Shown here: piece after piece, positions 1-5,071 of the stretch
Layout: each line of letters starts with the position of its first letter
Position numbering within the stretch: the stretch's first letter is position 1
From: Pseudomonadota bacterium
GTDB lineage: Bacteria > Pseudomonadota > Alphaproteobacteria > JAKJEU01
NCBI GenBank assembly: GCA_022705265.1
Contig: JAKJEU010000111.1
Span: 1 to 5,071 of the forward strand
DNA: 5,071 bases
Direction of reading: 5' to 3'
The notes under the pieces: generated by a model
Database searches by the model: none
Seen by the model: only the letters and a program-made list of their open reading frames with translations
Told to the model about the DNA's origin: nothing
Position numbers and translations under genes: made by a program

Positions 1-1762
1 CATCAGCCATCGTTAATTGTAAATAAGACTTTGTTGTGTTAATTGTAAGGTCGCTTGTAAGGTCGACTTTACCATAATCAACTTCGCTATTAACCGTAAA
101 TTTGATGGTCGAATTTTCATCTAACGATAATTTATTAGCAGACAAAGTATTATCGCCAATGTCAAGAATACCGCCACCATCAACAAGCATATTATTTGTA
201 ACGCTTGTATCAGAATTTAAGGTCAAAGAAGCGTTTGGAAGAACTGAAACATTGTTCAACGCTCTTGTTGTTCCAAAAATAATCGCATCATCAAGGTCGA
301 TATTCGCATTTATTAAAAGATTTTCAATTGTAACATCTCCACCACCATTTACCACAGAATTTGCATGGTTAAGCACAAGGTGTGAAATTGTAGTACTACT
401 TGTAATGTTAAGTTCGGCATTACCGATATTGGTTACACTTAAACCACCTGTGCTGAAAAATTGAGTGGTAAAATCGCGGTCGAAAATTAAATTACCGTCG
501 TTGGTAATGTTATCAGCCGTTACAAAATGAGAATTGGTATCAATGGTAAAGGTGGAACCGTTTGAATTAATCAGACGACTTATCGCTCCACTGTCAAAAG
601 TCCCGCTAAACATTTCAGAAGAGGTCGCAGAACCCACATAATCCGTTAAAAGTCTTGCACTTTGGTTGGCAAAATTTGCGGATATTACCGAATTTTCATG
701 TTTTGCACGAACATAACCACCCGCCATATTTGTAATTGTCCCCGTTAAGGTTGCTCCATCGGTTGTATCACCTACATTGATGTAATTATCATTAATTACG
801 GCATTATTTAAGGTCAAATTCGAACCATTACTAAGGTTGATTTCGCCATCATTTACCAAATTTGAAATCGTGGTGGTGGCATTTGTCGCGACATTAATTT
901 TGGCATTGGTGGAATGATTTACATTGCCTGTTGGGTTTAAATGTGACCCATTAATCAAGGTAACTGTGCTTGTCCCATTTATATCGATATTGTTTGTGGT
1001 ATTTACTGCTCCACCGAATTCAAGGTTACCACCTGTACGGTTTATGTTTATGTTATGAGCAGATAAATCGGAGCCAGATTTAACCAAAACAGTGCCAGAA
1101 TTTAAAAAAGAAACATCACCAGAAAAATTAAAATTTGCGCCACTGTTGATGGTGCCACCGTTAATTGTTGCATTTGTTCCTAAAATATTTGAATAAACGG
1201 AAGAGCCAAAATTCATGGTAAGGTCATTGGTTAGGGTAAGAACATAACCATTTGAATCAACCATAGAACCATTATTAAGGGTTAAATCGCCGTCAATTCT
1301 TGCACTTCCCATAAGAAATATGGCGTTTTTATATCCAAGAGTTATGCCATTAGTAGCATCTAACTTTGAGCCAGCTTCCATATAAGCTATACGATTGGTT
1401 GAACCTAATATATCACCAAATGTAATTTGGTCGTCAGATTGTAATAAAGAATTTTGTGATAAATATAAACTTCCTGGGGTATCGGTGGCACCTGTGTAAA
1501 AGTCCACAAGACCAGCGTTTAAGGAGGTTGCATTATCATAAAGCGTAAAAGAACCGCTTCTGTAAACATTTATACCGCTTGTATTTGTAACGGTTTGATT
1601 TGTATTGATATATCCGTGAGCTTCATTTAAAATAAGAATGCCATTGCTTGCTTGGGAGTCCCAATTACAAGGTGGTCCAGCCAAACAAGTAGGATCAGCC
1701 ATAACATTAGTTGTACCAAGCATCAAAGCAAGGGCAGAGGTAATTAATAATTTCTTTTTCAT
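1..1762 (-). CDS. Autotransporter-like secreted beta-helix surface protein (5' part, runs off window)
   Basis: An open frame of 587 codons runs from ATG at 1762 to the window edge without a stop; the 3' part is missing. Residues 1-22 form a Sec signal peptide: a KKK start, a hydrophobic core (LLITSALALMLG), and probable cleavage after V-M-A, before DPTC. The mature part is rich in Asn, Thr, Ser and Gly. It is built of short beta-strand repeats such as LTNDLTMNFG, SNLVNDGEINLSNGSNLTL and ADNITNDGNLIF, as in right-handed beta-helix passengers of type V autotransporters. The last visible part (LSLDENSTIKFTVNSEVDYG) resembles the region preceding an autotransporter barrel. Cysteines appear only at residues 26 and 32, just after the signal peptide. 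By family knowledge such proteins cross the outer membrane through a C-terminal 12-strand barrel and act as adhesins or surface enzymes; the barrel cannot be seen here. A large secreted beta-helix protein using another export route is the alternative. The start is set by AAGGA ten bases upstream. Confidence 0.8.
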   Translation of the reverse strand, partial: MKKKLLITSALALMLGTTNVMADPTCLAGPPCNWDSQASNGILILNEAHGYINTNQTVTNTSGINVYRSGSFTLYDNATSLNAGLVDFYTGATDTPGSLYLSQNSLLQSDDQITFGDILGSTNRIAYMEAGSKLDATNGITLGYKNAIFLMGSARIDGDLTLNNGSMVDSNGYVLTLTNDLTMNFGSSVYSNILGTNATINGGTINSGANFNFSGDVSFLNSGTVLVKSGSDLSAHNININRTGGNLEFGGAVNTTNNIDINGTSTVTLINGSHLNPTGNVNHSTNAKINVATNATTTISNLVNDGEINLSNGSNLTLNNAVINDNYINVGDTTDGATLTGTITNMAGGYVRAKHENSVISANFANQSARLLTDYVGSATSSEMFSGTFDSGAISRLINSNGSTFTIDTNSHFVTADNITNDGNLIFDRDFTTQFFSTGGLSVTNIGNAELNITSSTTISHLVLNHANSVVNGGGDVTIENLLINANIDLDDAIIFGTTRALNNVSVLPNASLTLNSDTSVTNNMLVDGGGILDIGDNTLSANKLSLDENSTIKFTVNSEVDYGKVDLTSDLTINTTKSYLQLTMAD

Positions 1763-1772
1763 TGATGAAAAA

Positions 1773-1777
1773 TCCTT
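1773..1777 (-). promoter_or_regulatory. Ribosome binding site of the autotransporter-like gene
   Basis: AAGGA on the minus strand lies 10 bases before the ATG at 1762. It is the only purine-rich Shine-Dalgarno-like element near this start, and it supports the start that gives a clean signal peptide. Confidence 0.6.
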
Positions 1778-1802
1778 ATAAGAAAAAGTTGATAATAAAT
1801 TG

Positions 1803-1840
1803 ATATCATATACGGTAAATTGAAAAATTATCCGTGATAT
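1803..1840. repeat. Imperfect inverted repeat in the spacer before the autotransporter-like gene
   Basis: ATATCA (1803-1808) can pair with TGATAT (1835-1840), CGG (1813-1815) with CCG (1832-1834), and AATT (1818-1821) with AATT (1826-1829). These close a GAAA loop, with a 4-base bulge and a 2-base mismatch between the arms. The repeat lies 41 bases upstream of the start codon. No T-run follows it on the minus strand, so it is not a standard terminator. A regulator-binding site or a 5' leader hairpin is possible but unproven, and AT-rich sequence produces such repeats by chance. Confidence 0.35.
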
Positions 1841-1875
1841 TAATCCTTTTTTTAAATTAAAGGAAACATATATTT

Positions 1876-2515
1876 TTACTTTGCAATCGCTTTTATGAAA
1901 AAAGTGGCTAAATCAATGCAATTATCGTCTTCCATTTTATGAGAAATGCCCCGAACTTTCATGATTTGAGCCTGTTTTACCGATTTTAACATCAAGCTTG
2001 CCGACCTTATATCCACGCTTTCGTCATCATAAGAATAAAGCAAAGATACAGGGCATTTAATATCCAAAGGTTGATTGATATAATTAAAACCTTGGTCGTT
2101 TAAAATGTCGATTTTGATTTTTCCTTGAAAATCCGCGATAAATTTAGTCGGATTATCATTAAAACTTTTCCCAAAGCCAGGGACAAAACCAAACATTCCC
2201 GCGATTTTTTCCGACTTTAACAAACCAGCCCCAAGCATCAAATATCCGCCCATCGAATTACCGACCAAAATAAGTTTTTTGTTCGGCAAAACATCAATGA
2301 TCTTTTATGCCTTCGCTTTTGCCATACCCCATGTAATCATACCAACAAAAAGATATGTCATTTTTAAGGCAAAAATCCCGTATTTTATTAGGTTTATATT
2401 TTTCATGAGCAATTTCCCGATGCCCCGCAACATAGATCACGATATAATCGCTTTTTCGTTCAAATAATTCGTAAAAAATCTTGTTGCCGTTTGAAATTAT
2501 ATGGCTCATTTTCAT
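1876..2515 (-). pseudogene. Alpha/beta hydrolase (ABHD10/BPHL-like), frameshifted
   Basis: Two minus-strand reading frames together make one alpha/beta-hydrolase. The first (2515-2294, 73 residues) carries the N-terminal strands, with GHRE at the oxyanion-hole position and YDYMGYGKSEG, then stops at TGA. The second, offset by one base, carries the nucleophile elbow LILVGNSMGGYLML, an acid-residue region (LLYSYDDESVDI) and the catalytic-His region (GISHKMEDD), and stops at TAA 1878-1876. The complete triad is therefore present but split. Removing one A from the AAAA at about 2303-2306 would rejoin the frames. Even so, only about 11 residues would separate GKSEG from LILVG, where relatives usually have about 25, so a short internal deletion is likely as well. 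The first ATG (2515) overlaps the dpnB stop; the third codon ATG (2509) lies in the 16-base repeat and may be the original start. Family members are serine hydrolases or thioesterases of uncertain substrate. A sequencing indel is the main alternative to a true pseudogene. Confidence 0.72.
2497..2512. repeat. 16-base direct repeat, hydrolase-side copy
   Basis: The minus-strand sequence AAAATGAGCCATATAA is identical to 4968-4983 and in the same orientation, 2471 bases away. It covers the third to sixth codons of the hydrolase (MSHI) and touches the last base of the dpnB stop codon. It marks the downstream edge of the restriction-modification cassette. Confidence 0.8.
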
Positions 2516-3366
2516 TTCACCTTGCTTAAAATTCCATTTTCCATATCGTTTATGCTATATATATGCTCCATAATGTCAAAGGTTTCTTTTAAATTATTTT
2601 TAGCATCTTCCCAACCTTTGCCATCAGTAATCCACATAAATTTAAAACCGTTTATGTTTTTTGATTCCTCAGCAAGCATTTTATAGCTTCTAGCCGTTTC
2701 ATTAAGTTTTGAGCCACTGCTGGCATAAAAATTGGTTTCAATGGCATAAATGTTGGCGTTGGTTTTTATAACAAAATCAAATCTTTTAACCGTTTTTCCT
2801 TTGTTTGACAGGGTTGATAGGTCTAACCCCCATTTTTGTTGAATTTCGGATATTTTCATTTCTTTAAAATAAGTATCATTAAAAACAAATCCTGCCTTTT
2901 TTATAAAACTTTCAACTAAGGCTTCCATCAGATGACCACCACGATTTTTTCGTCCATTTGAATCAAGTCCTATTTCCACCCCGTAAACATAATCGATTAA
3001 ATTATTTATTAAATGGTTGGACAACATATCAAAAAGCCCTGTTTTTGCCATAAATTTTTTATAATCGTCTGTTGTATAATTCATTTTTTTAAAGTTAAAG
3101 GTAAATTCGCCTTCGTCATCTTTTGCATATATTTCATAATCTCTTACCGCAAGCAATAAGGGAATACATTTTAAGGTTTCAGGATATTTATTTATAATTT
3201 TTTCAAATTCGGTTTCGATGTTTTTTGAACCTATAAGGCTGTTTAAAATATTAAGCTCGATTTTAATATTGTTAACATTTTTTATGACTTTTTTAAAATC
3301 AGCATAATAATCGTATGTTGCTATGCTTTCTTTAAAACAAGAAAACCAATTGTTAAAATCTCTCAT
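2512..3366 (-). CDS. dpnB: Type II restriction endonuclease, DpnII/MboI family (GATC)
   Basis: This 284-residue protein is close to the length of known DpnII-family enzymes (about 280-290 residues). By family it cleaves unmethylated double-stranded GATC, cutting before the G. The likely PD-(D/E)XK-type core lies in the C-terminal half: a Gly-rich GRKNRGGHLMEALVE stretch at about 138-152, Asp197 in RFDFVI, and Glu210 in YAIETNFY, followed by the conserved-looking SSGSKLNETARSYK. The third catalytic position appears to be Asn212 rather than Lys; this reading is from motif spacing only. A further motif, FMWITDGKGW, lies at 243-252. The gene abuts the dpnA stop (TAA then ATG) and has GGAG six bases before its start. 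Its TGA stop overlaps the hydrolase ATG. As the last gene of the cassette it would be made after the two protective methyltransferases. It shows no internal damage. Its sequence is notably AT-rich (for example 3241-3300), unlike the hydrolase and the surface protein gene. Confidence 0.9.
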   Translation of the reverse strand: MRDFNNWFSCFKESIATYDYYADFKKVIKNVNNIKIELNILNSLIGSKNIETEFEKIINKYPETLKCIPLLLAVRDYEIYAKDDEGEFTFNFKKMNYTTDDYKKFMAKTGLFDMLSNHLINNLIDYVYGVEIGLDSNGRKNRGGHLMEALVESFIKKAGFVFNDTYFKEMKISEIQQKWGLDLSTLSNKGKTVKRFDFVIKTNANIYAIETNFYASSGSKLNETARSYKMLAEESKNINGFKFMWITDGKGWEDAKNNLKETFDIMEHIYSINDMENGILSKVK

Positions 3367-4143
3367 TTACAGCTCCAATCTTTTTTTTGTTATTTCGATA
3401 TAATCTTTGCAATTATCTATGCCTATGAACTTTCGGTTAAGTCGGTTTGCAACAACACAAGTTGTCCCCGAACCACAAAAAGGATCCAATATTAAATCAT
3501 TTTCGTTTGTCGAGGATAATATTATTCTTTCAAGCAAATATTCAGGCTTTTGAGTTGGGTGTTTGCCCATCTTTTTTTCTGATGGTTTGGTAAGTGCACC
3601 AGACCAAACATCTTTCATTTGCTTGCCATCATTAATTTCTTTCATGTGTTTGTAATTAAAGATGTGTTTTGATTTTTTTATATCCTTTTTTGCCCAAAGA
3701 ATTGTTTCGGTTGAATGAGTAAAGCATTTACAAGCAAGATTTGGAGGAGGGTTGGTTTTTTGCCAAGTAATATTATTTATAATTTTAAAGCCTGCTTCTT
3801 CTAATGCTAGTCCTACCGAATATATGTTGTGAAAAGTCCCACAAATCCAAATTGTACCATCATCTTTTAAGACCTTTTTGCAAAGGGCTATCCATTTTTG
3901 GTTAAATTCGTGTTTTTGCTTTAAATCTTTGCCACTGTCCCAATTACCTTTGTTAACACTTACCATTTTTCCTGATTTACAAGTTATTCCGTCGTTGCTT
4001 AAAAAATAAGGAGGGTCGGCAAAAATCATATCAACGCTTTGTTCTTTTATTTTGGTCAAAGCATCAAAAGAATCATCGCAAATTAAAATTCCATTGTCTG
4101 ATTTTAAAAAAATATTCTTATCATCTTTAAAAGCATCAATCAT
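3367..4143 (-). CDS. dpnA: Second GATC adenine methyltransferase, DpnA-like (beta-type N6-adenine MTase)
   Basis: This 258-residue N6-adenine methyltransferase has the beta-group motif order: catalytic motif IV DPPY at 43-46 comes first, and the AdoMet-binding motif I DPFCGSGT at 220-227 comes near the end, after HPTQKP (195-200). Between them are a CGTFHNIY segment (101-108) and WQKTNPPPN (127-135), typical of this N6_N4_Mtase family. In the Streptococcus DpnII system the corresponding enzyme, DpnA, methylates GATC also on single-stranded DNA and protects incoming transforming DNA. The same role is inferred here from gene order and motifs, not shown. The gene begins nine bases after the dpnM stop, with AAGG seven bases before the ATG, and ends directly against the dpnB start. 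By itself it could be any beta-class adenine methyltransferase; its place between dpnM and dpnB makes DpnA the best call. Confidence 0.88.
   Translation of the reverse strand: MIDAFKDDKNIFLKSDNGILICDDSFDALTKIKEQSVDMIFADPPYFLSNDGITCKSGKMVSVNKGNWDSGKDLKQKHEFNQKWIALCKKVLKDDGTIWICGTFHNIYSVGLALEEAGFKIINNITWQKTNPPPNLACKCFTHSTETILWAKKDIKKSKHIFNYKHMKEINDGKQMKDVWSGALTKPSEKKMGKHPTQKPEYLLERIILSSTNENDLILDPFCGSGTTCVVANRLNRKFIGIDNCKDYIEITKKRLEL
3373..3377 (-). promoter_or_regulatory. Ribosome binding site of dpnB
   Basis: TGGAG on the minus strand lies six bases before the dpnB ATG at 3366, inside the last codons of dpnA. It gives the endonuclease its own initiation site as well as possible coupling to dpnA termination. 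Confidence 0.6.
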
Positions 4144-4150
4144 TGATAAA

Positions 4151-4154
4151 CCTT
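4151..4154 (-). promoter_or_regulatory. Ribosome binding site of dpnA
   Basis: AAGG on the minus strand, overlapping the dpnM stop codon, lies seven bases before the dpnA ATG at 4143. It supports that start, which gives a normal-length protein. Confidence 0.55.
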
Positions 4155-4980
4155 AATAGTTTGTTATTATTACCTCTGTCCCAAATCTTTTATTTGCATC
4201 AGAGTTTATAAGCCTTTTGACATTTATAACATCTTTTTTAAAGTCAGAATATAAATTATTTATAAAATCAGTATCATGGTTTGTAAGCATGCAATAGCAA
4301 CCTTTATCGCTCATTTTTTTAAAGGATTTAGCAAGCCTTTCGTGACTTTCTTTGTCAAAACCTTCTTTGGTATAGCTTTCAAAAGAATTATCGTTTAAAG
4401 GTGCATATGGGCTGTCAATAAAGACAAAATCTCCTTTATTTGCTTGGTTGCAAACTTTTTCAAAATCGCCTGTGATAATATCCACATTTTTTAAACTTAT
4501 AGAGACAGCTTTTATATTATCAATTTCACAAGAATTTCTTAGGCTGTTATTATAAGGGACATTAAATAAACCTTTGCTGTTTACTCTGTAAAGTCCATTA
4601 AAGCAATGTTTGTTAAGAAAAACAAATAAGCAGGCAAGTTCCATGTCATATTCTTGTTTCATTATTTTATCGTTATAAAGCTCTCGTAATTGGTAAAAAT
4701 ATTCTTTTTTGCCATTAACAATTTTTTCATCAAAAGCATGAATAATTTTTAAAAAATCTTCATGGTTATCTCTTATTTGAATATAGGCATTTATCAAAGA
4801 TTTATTTATATCGTTTATTATCGAATGCTTTGGAGATAATTCAAAAAATATCGCTCCACCACCAACAAAAGGCTCAAAATAATTGTTAAACTTTTTTGGC
4901 ATTTTGGATAAAATATAAGGGATTAGTTGCCTTTTACCACCTGCCCATTTTATGAAAGGAGTTGCTTTTATATGGCTCAT
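4153..4980 (-). CDS. dpnM: Dam-like D12-class DNA adenine methyltransferase (DpnM/MboA type, GATC)
   Basis: This 275-residue alpha-group (D12 class) N6-adenine methyltransferase transfers methyl from AdoMet to A in GATC and would protect the host against the DpnII-type enzyme encoded two genes on. Visible motifs, in family order, are motif X KWAGGKRQL (11-19), AdoMet-binding motif I FEPFVGGGAIFF (35-46), the NKHCFNGLYRVN block (123-134) typical of Dam-family target recognition, and catalytic motif IV DSPY (189-192) in place of the commoner DPPY. The length fits Dam and DpnM (about 270-285). The ATG overlaps the uvrC stop (ATGA), and the nearest purine-rich element, AGAGG, lies 13 bases upstream, so translation is probably coupled to uvrC. 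The first four codons (MSHI) lie in the 16-base repeat shared with the hydrolase start. They precede the family-typical KATPFIKWAGGK beginning, which suggests a start region borrowed from the insertion site. An orphan Dam is excluded by the neighbouring dpnA and dpnB. Confidence 0.92.
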   Translation of the reverse strand: MSHIKATPFIKWAGGKRQLIPYILSKMPKKFNNYFEPFVGGGAIFFELSPKHSIINDINKSLINAYIQIRDNHEDFLKIIHAFDEKIVNGKKEYFYQLRELYNDKIMKQEYDMELACLFVFLNKHCFNGLYRVNSKGLFNVPYNNSLRNSCEIDNIKAVSISLKNVDIITGDFEKVCNQANKGDFVFIDSPYAPLNDNSFESYTKEGFDKESHERLAKSFKKMSDKGCYCMLTNHDTDFINNLYSDFKKDVINVKRLINSDANKRFGTEVIITNY

Positions 4981-4983
4981 TTT
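4968..4983. repeat. 16-base direct repeat, dpnM-side copy
   Basis: The minus-strand sequence AAAATGAGCCATATAA is identical to 2497-2512. It contains the uvrC stop, the dpnM start codon and the codons for MSHI. It marks the upstream edge of the restriction-modification cassette. Confidence 0.8.
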
Positions 4984-5071
4984 TTCTTAAAAACCTCTTT
5001 TCTTTTAAAGCGTTGGTAGCCGATGGCGAAGCGGTGGGCTTCGTCTCTTAATCGTTGGAGCAAAAACCTTG
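4977..5071 (-). CDS. uvrC: UvrC excinuclease subunit, 3' end only, lacking the C-terminal HhH domain
   Basis: The last 31 codons enter from the right edge and end at TGA 4979-4977. They encode FLLQRLRDEAHRFAIGYQ followed by a Lys/Arg-rich tail (RFKRKEVFKKK). The LQRLRDEAHRFAI block is the hallmark of the end of the UvrC RNase H-like nuclease domain. UvrC makes both incisions in nucleotide excision repair as part of the cytoplasmic UvrABC system. In usual UvrC proteins about 50 further residues follow, forming a tandem helix-hairpin-helix DNA-binding domain with a GIGPKR-type motif. Here the stop comes about 13 residues after RFAIG, and no such sequence is found downstream in any frame. The codons for the conserved block are GC-richer than the tail after it. 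The stop overlaps the dpnM start. Most of the gene is outside the window, so its integrity upstream is unknown. Confidence 0.85.
   Translation of the reverse strand, partial: RFLLQRLRDEAHRFAIGYQRFKRKEVFKKK

Larger units (their letters stand above)
1763..1875. other. Intergenic spacer between the broken hydrolase and the autotransporter-like gene
   Basis: This 113-base, very AT-rich spacer is the only sizeable gap in the window and the only place where a separate promoter for the surface protein gene could sit. A minus-strand TATGAT (1810-1805) is a possible -10 box, but no convincing -35 box is found 16-18 bases before it, so no promoter is called. A second inverted repeat, TCCTTT (1844-1849) with AAAGGA (1859-1864), is short and lacks a downstream T-run on the minus strand. 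Confidence 0.5.
2497..4983 (-). other. Restriction-modification cassette bounded by 16-base direct repeats
   Basis: The three genes dpnM, dpnA and dpnB occupy nearly all the space between the two identical repeats at 4968-4983 and 2497-2512. The cassette carries no transposase, integrase or control gene, and is more AT-rich than the surface-protein gene and the visible uvrC end. The arrangement suggests a compact defence module inserted between uvrC and the hydrolase. Whether by target-site duplication or by short-homology recombination cannot be told from one sequence. Confidence 0.55.

Noticed and set aside
102..464. Plus-strand open frame of 120 codons
   Set aside because: It lies wholly inside the minus-strand surface protein gene, has no family motifs, and mirrors the low-complexity repeat sequence of that gene.
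1..1762. The repeated Asn/Thr/Gly-rich sequence as a DNA repeat array or CRISPR
   Set aside because: The repeats are degenerate at DNA level with irregular spacing; the similarity is at protein level and fits beta-helix rungs in one open frame.
1844..1864. TCCTTT...AAAGGA inverted repeat as a terminator after the hydrolase
   Set aside because: The stem is only six AT-rich base pairs and no T-run follows it on the minus strand.
2279..2467. Plus-strand open frame of 62 codons
   Set aside because: It is antisense to the hydrolase remains, hydrophobic only because of the AT-rich complement, and has no ribosome binding site or recognisable motif.
2501..2686. Plus-strand open frame of 61 codons
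   Set aside because: It is antisense to the end of the DpnII-type endonuclease gene, which is strongly supported; nothing suggests a real product.
4977..4979. TGA read as a sense codon (alternative genetic code) to extend UvrC or the endonuclease
   Set aside because: Reading through the uvrC TGA reaches TAA two codons later, and reading through the dpnB TGA gives no family-like extension. TGG serves for Trp throughout.
2512..4983. A new defence system hidden in the cassette
   Set aside because: All three genes match the known DpnII/MboI type II system in motifs, lengths and order; no extra unexplained gene is present.

Overview
The window reads as part of an AT-rich Gram-negative chromosome, most likely an alphaproteobacterium. 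Two things point that way. The uvrC tail at the right edge has the alphaproteobacterial-style LQRLRDEAHRFAIG signature. At the left, an exported passenger protein has a Sec signal peptide and autotransporter-like beta-helix sequence. The assignment is inference from these motifs; no rRNA or other marker is present. All real genes lie on the minus strand, so the biological order runs right to left.

From the right edge: the 3' end of uvrC (stop TGA at 4979-4977) overlaps by ATGA the start of a complete three-gene type II restriction-modification operon of the DpnII/MboI kind, predicted to act at GATC. Its order is a D12-class Dam-like methyltransferase (dpnM, 4980-4153), a second beta-type adenine methyltransferase (dpnA, 4143-3367), and the DpnII-family endonuclease (dpnB, 3366-2512). 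The endonuclease stop overlaps the start of an alpha/beta-hydrolase gene of the ABHD10/BPHL-like kind (2515-1876). That gene is broken by a frameshift and probably a short internal deletion. A 113-base spacer follows. Next comes an autotransporter-type surface protein (start 1762) whose open frame runs off the left edge after 587 codons; its C-terminal barrel is not in the window.

The genes from uvrC to the hydrolase overlap, abut or are 9 bases apart. No promoter is evident between them, so the restriction-modification genes are probably read from the uvrC transcript. The two methyltransferases would protect host GATC sites from the endonuclease.

The main structural surprise is a perfect 16-base direct repeat (minus strand AAAATGAGCCATATAA). 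One copy is at the start of dpnM and the other at the start of the hydrolase, so the repeat brackets the whole restriction-modification cassette. It supplies the first four codons (MSHI) of both genes. This looks like the scar of cassette insertion between uvrC and the hydrolase. Around this insertion, uvrC ends right after the RDEAHRFA region without its usual helix-hairpin-helix domain, the hydrolase is broken exactly at a GATC, and GATC is rare (4 sites in 5071 bases). The DpnII-type system itself is a known kind; the novelty, if any, is in how it is embedded and what happened to its neighbours.
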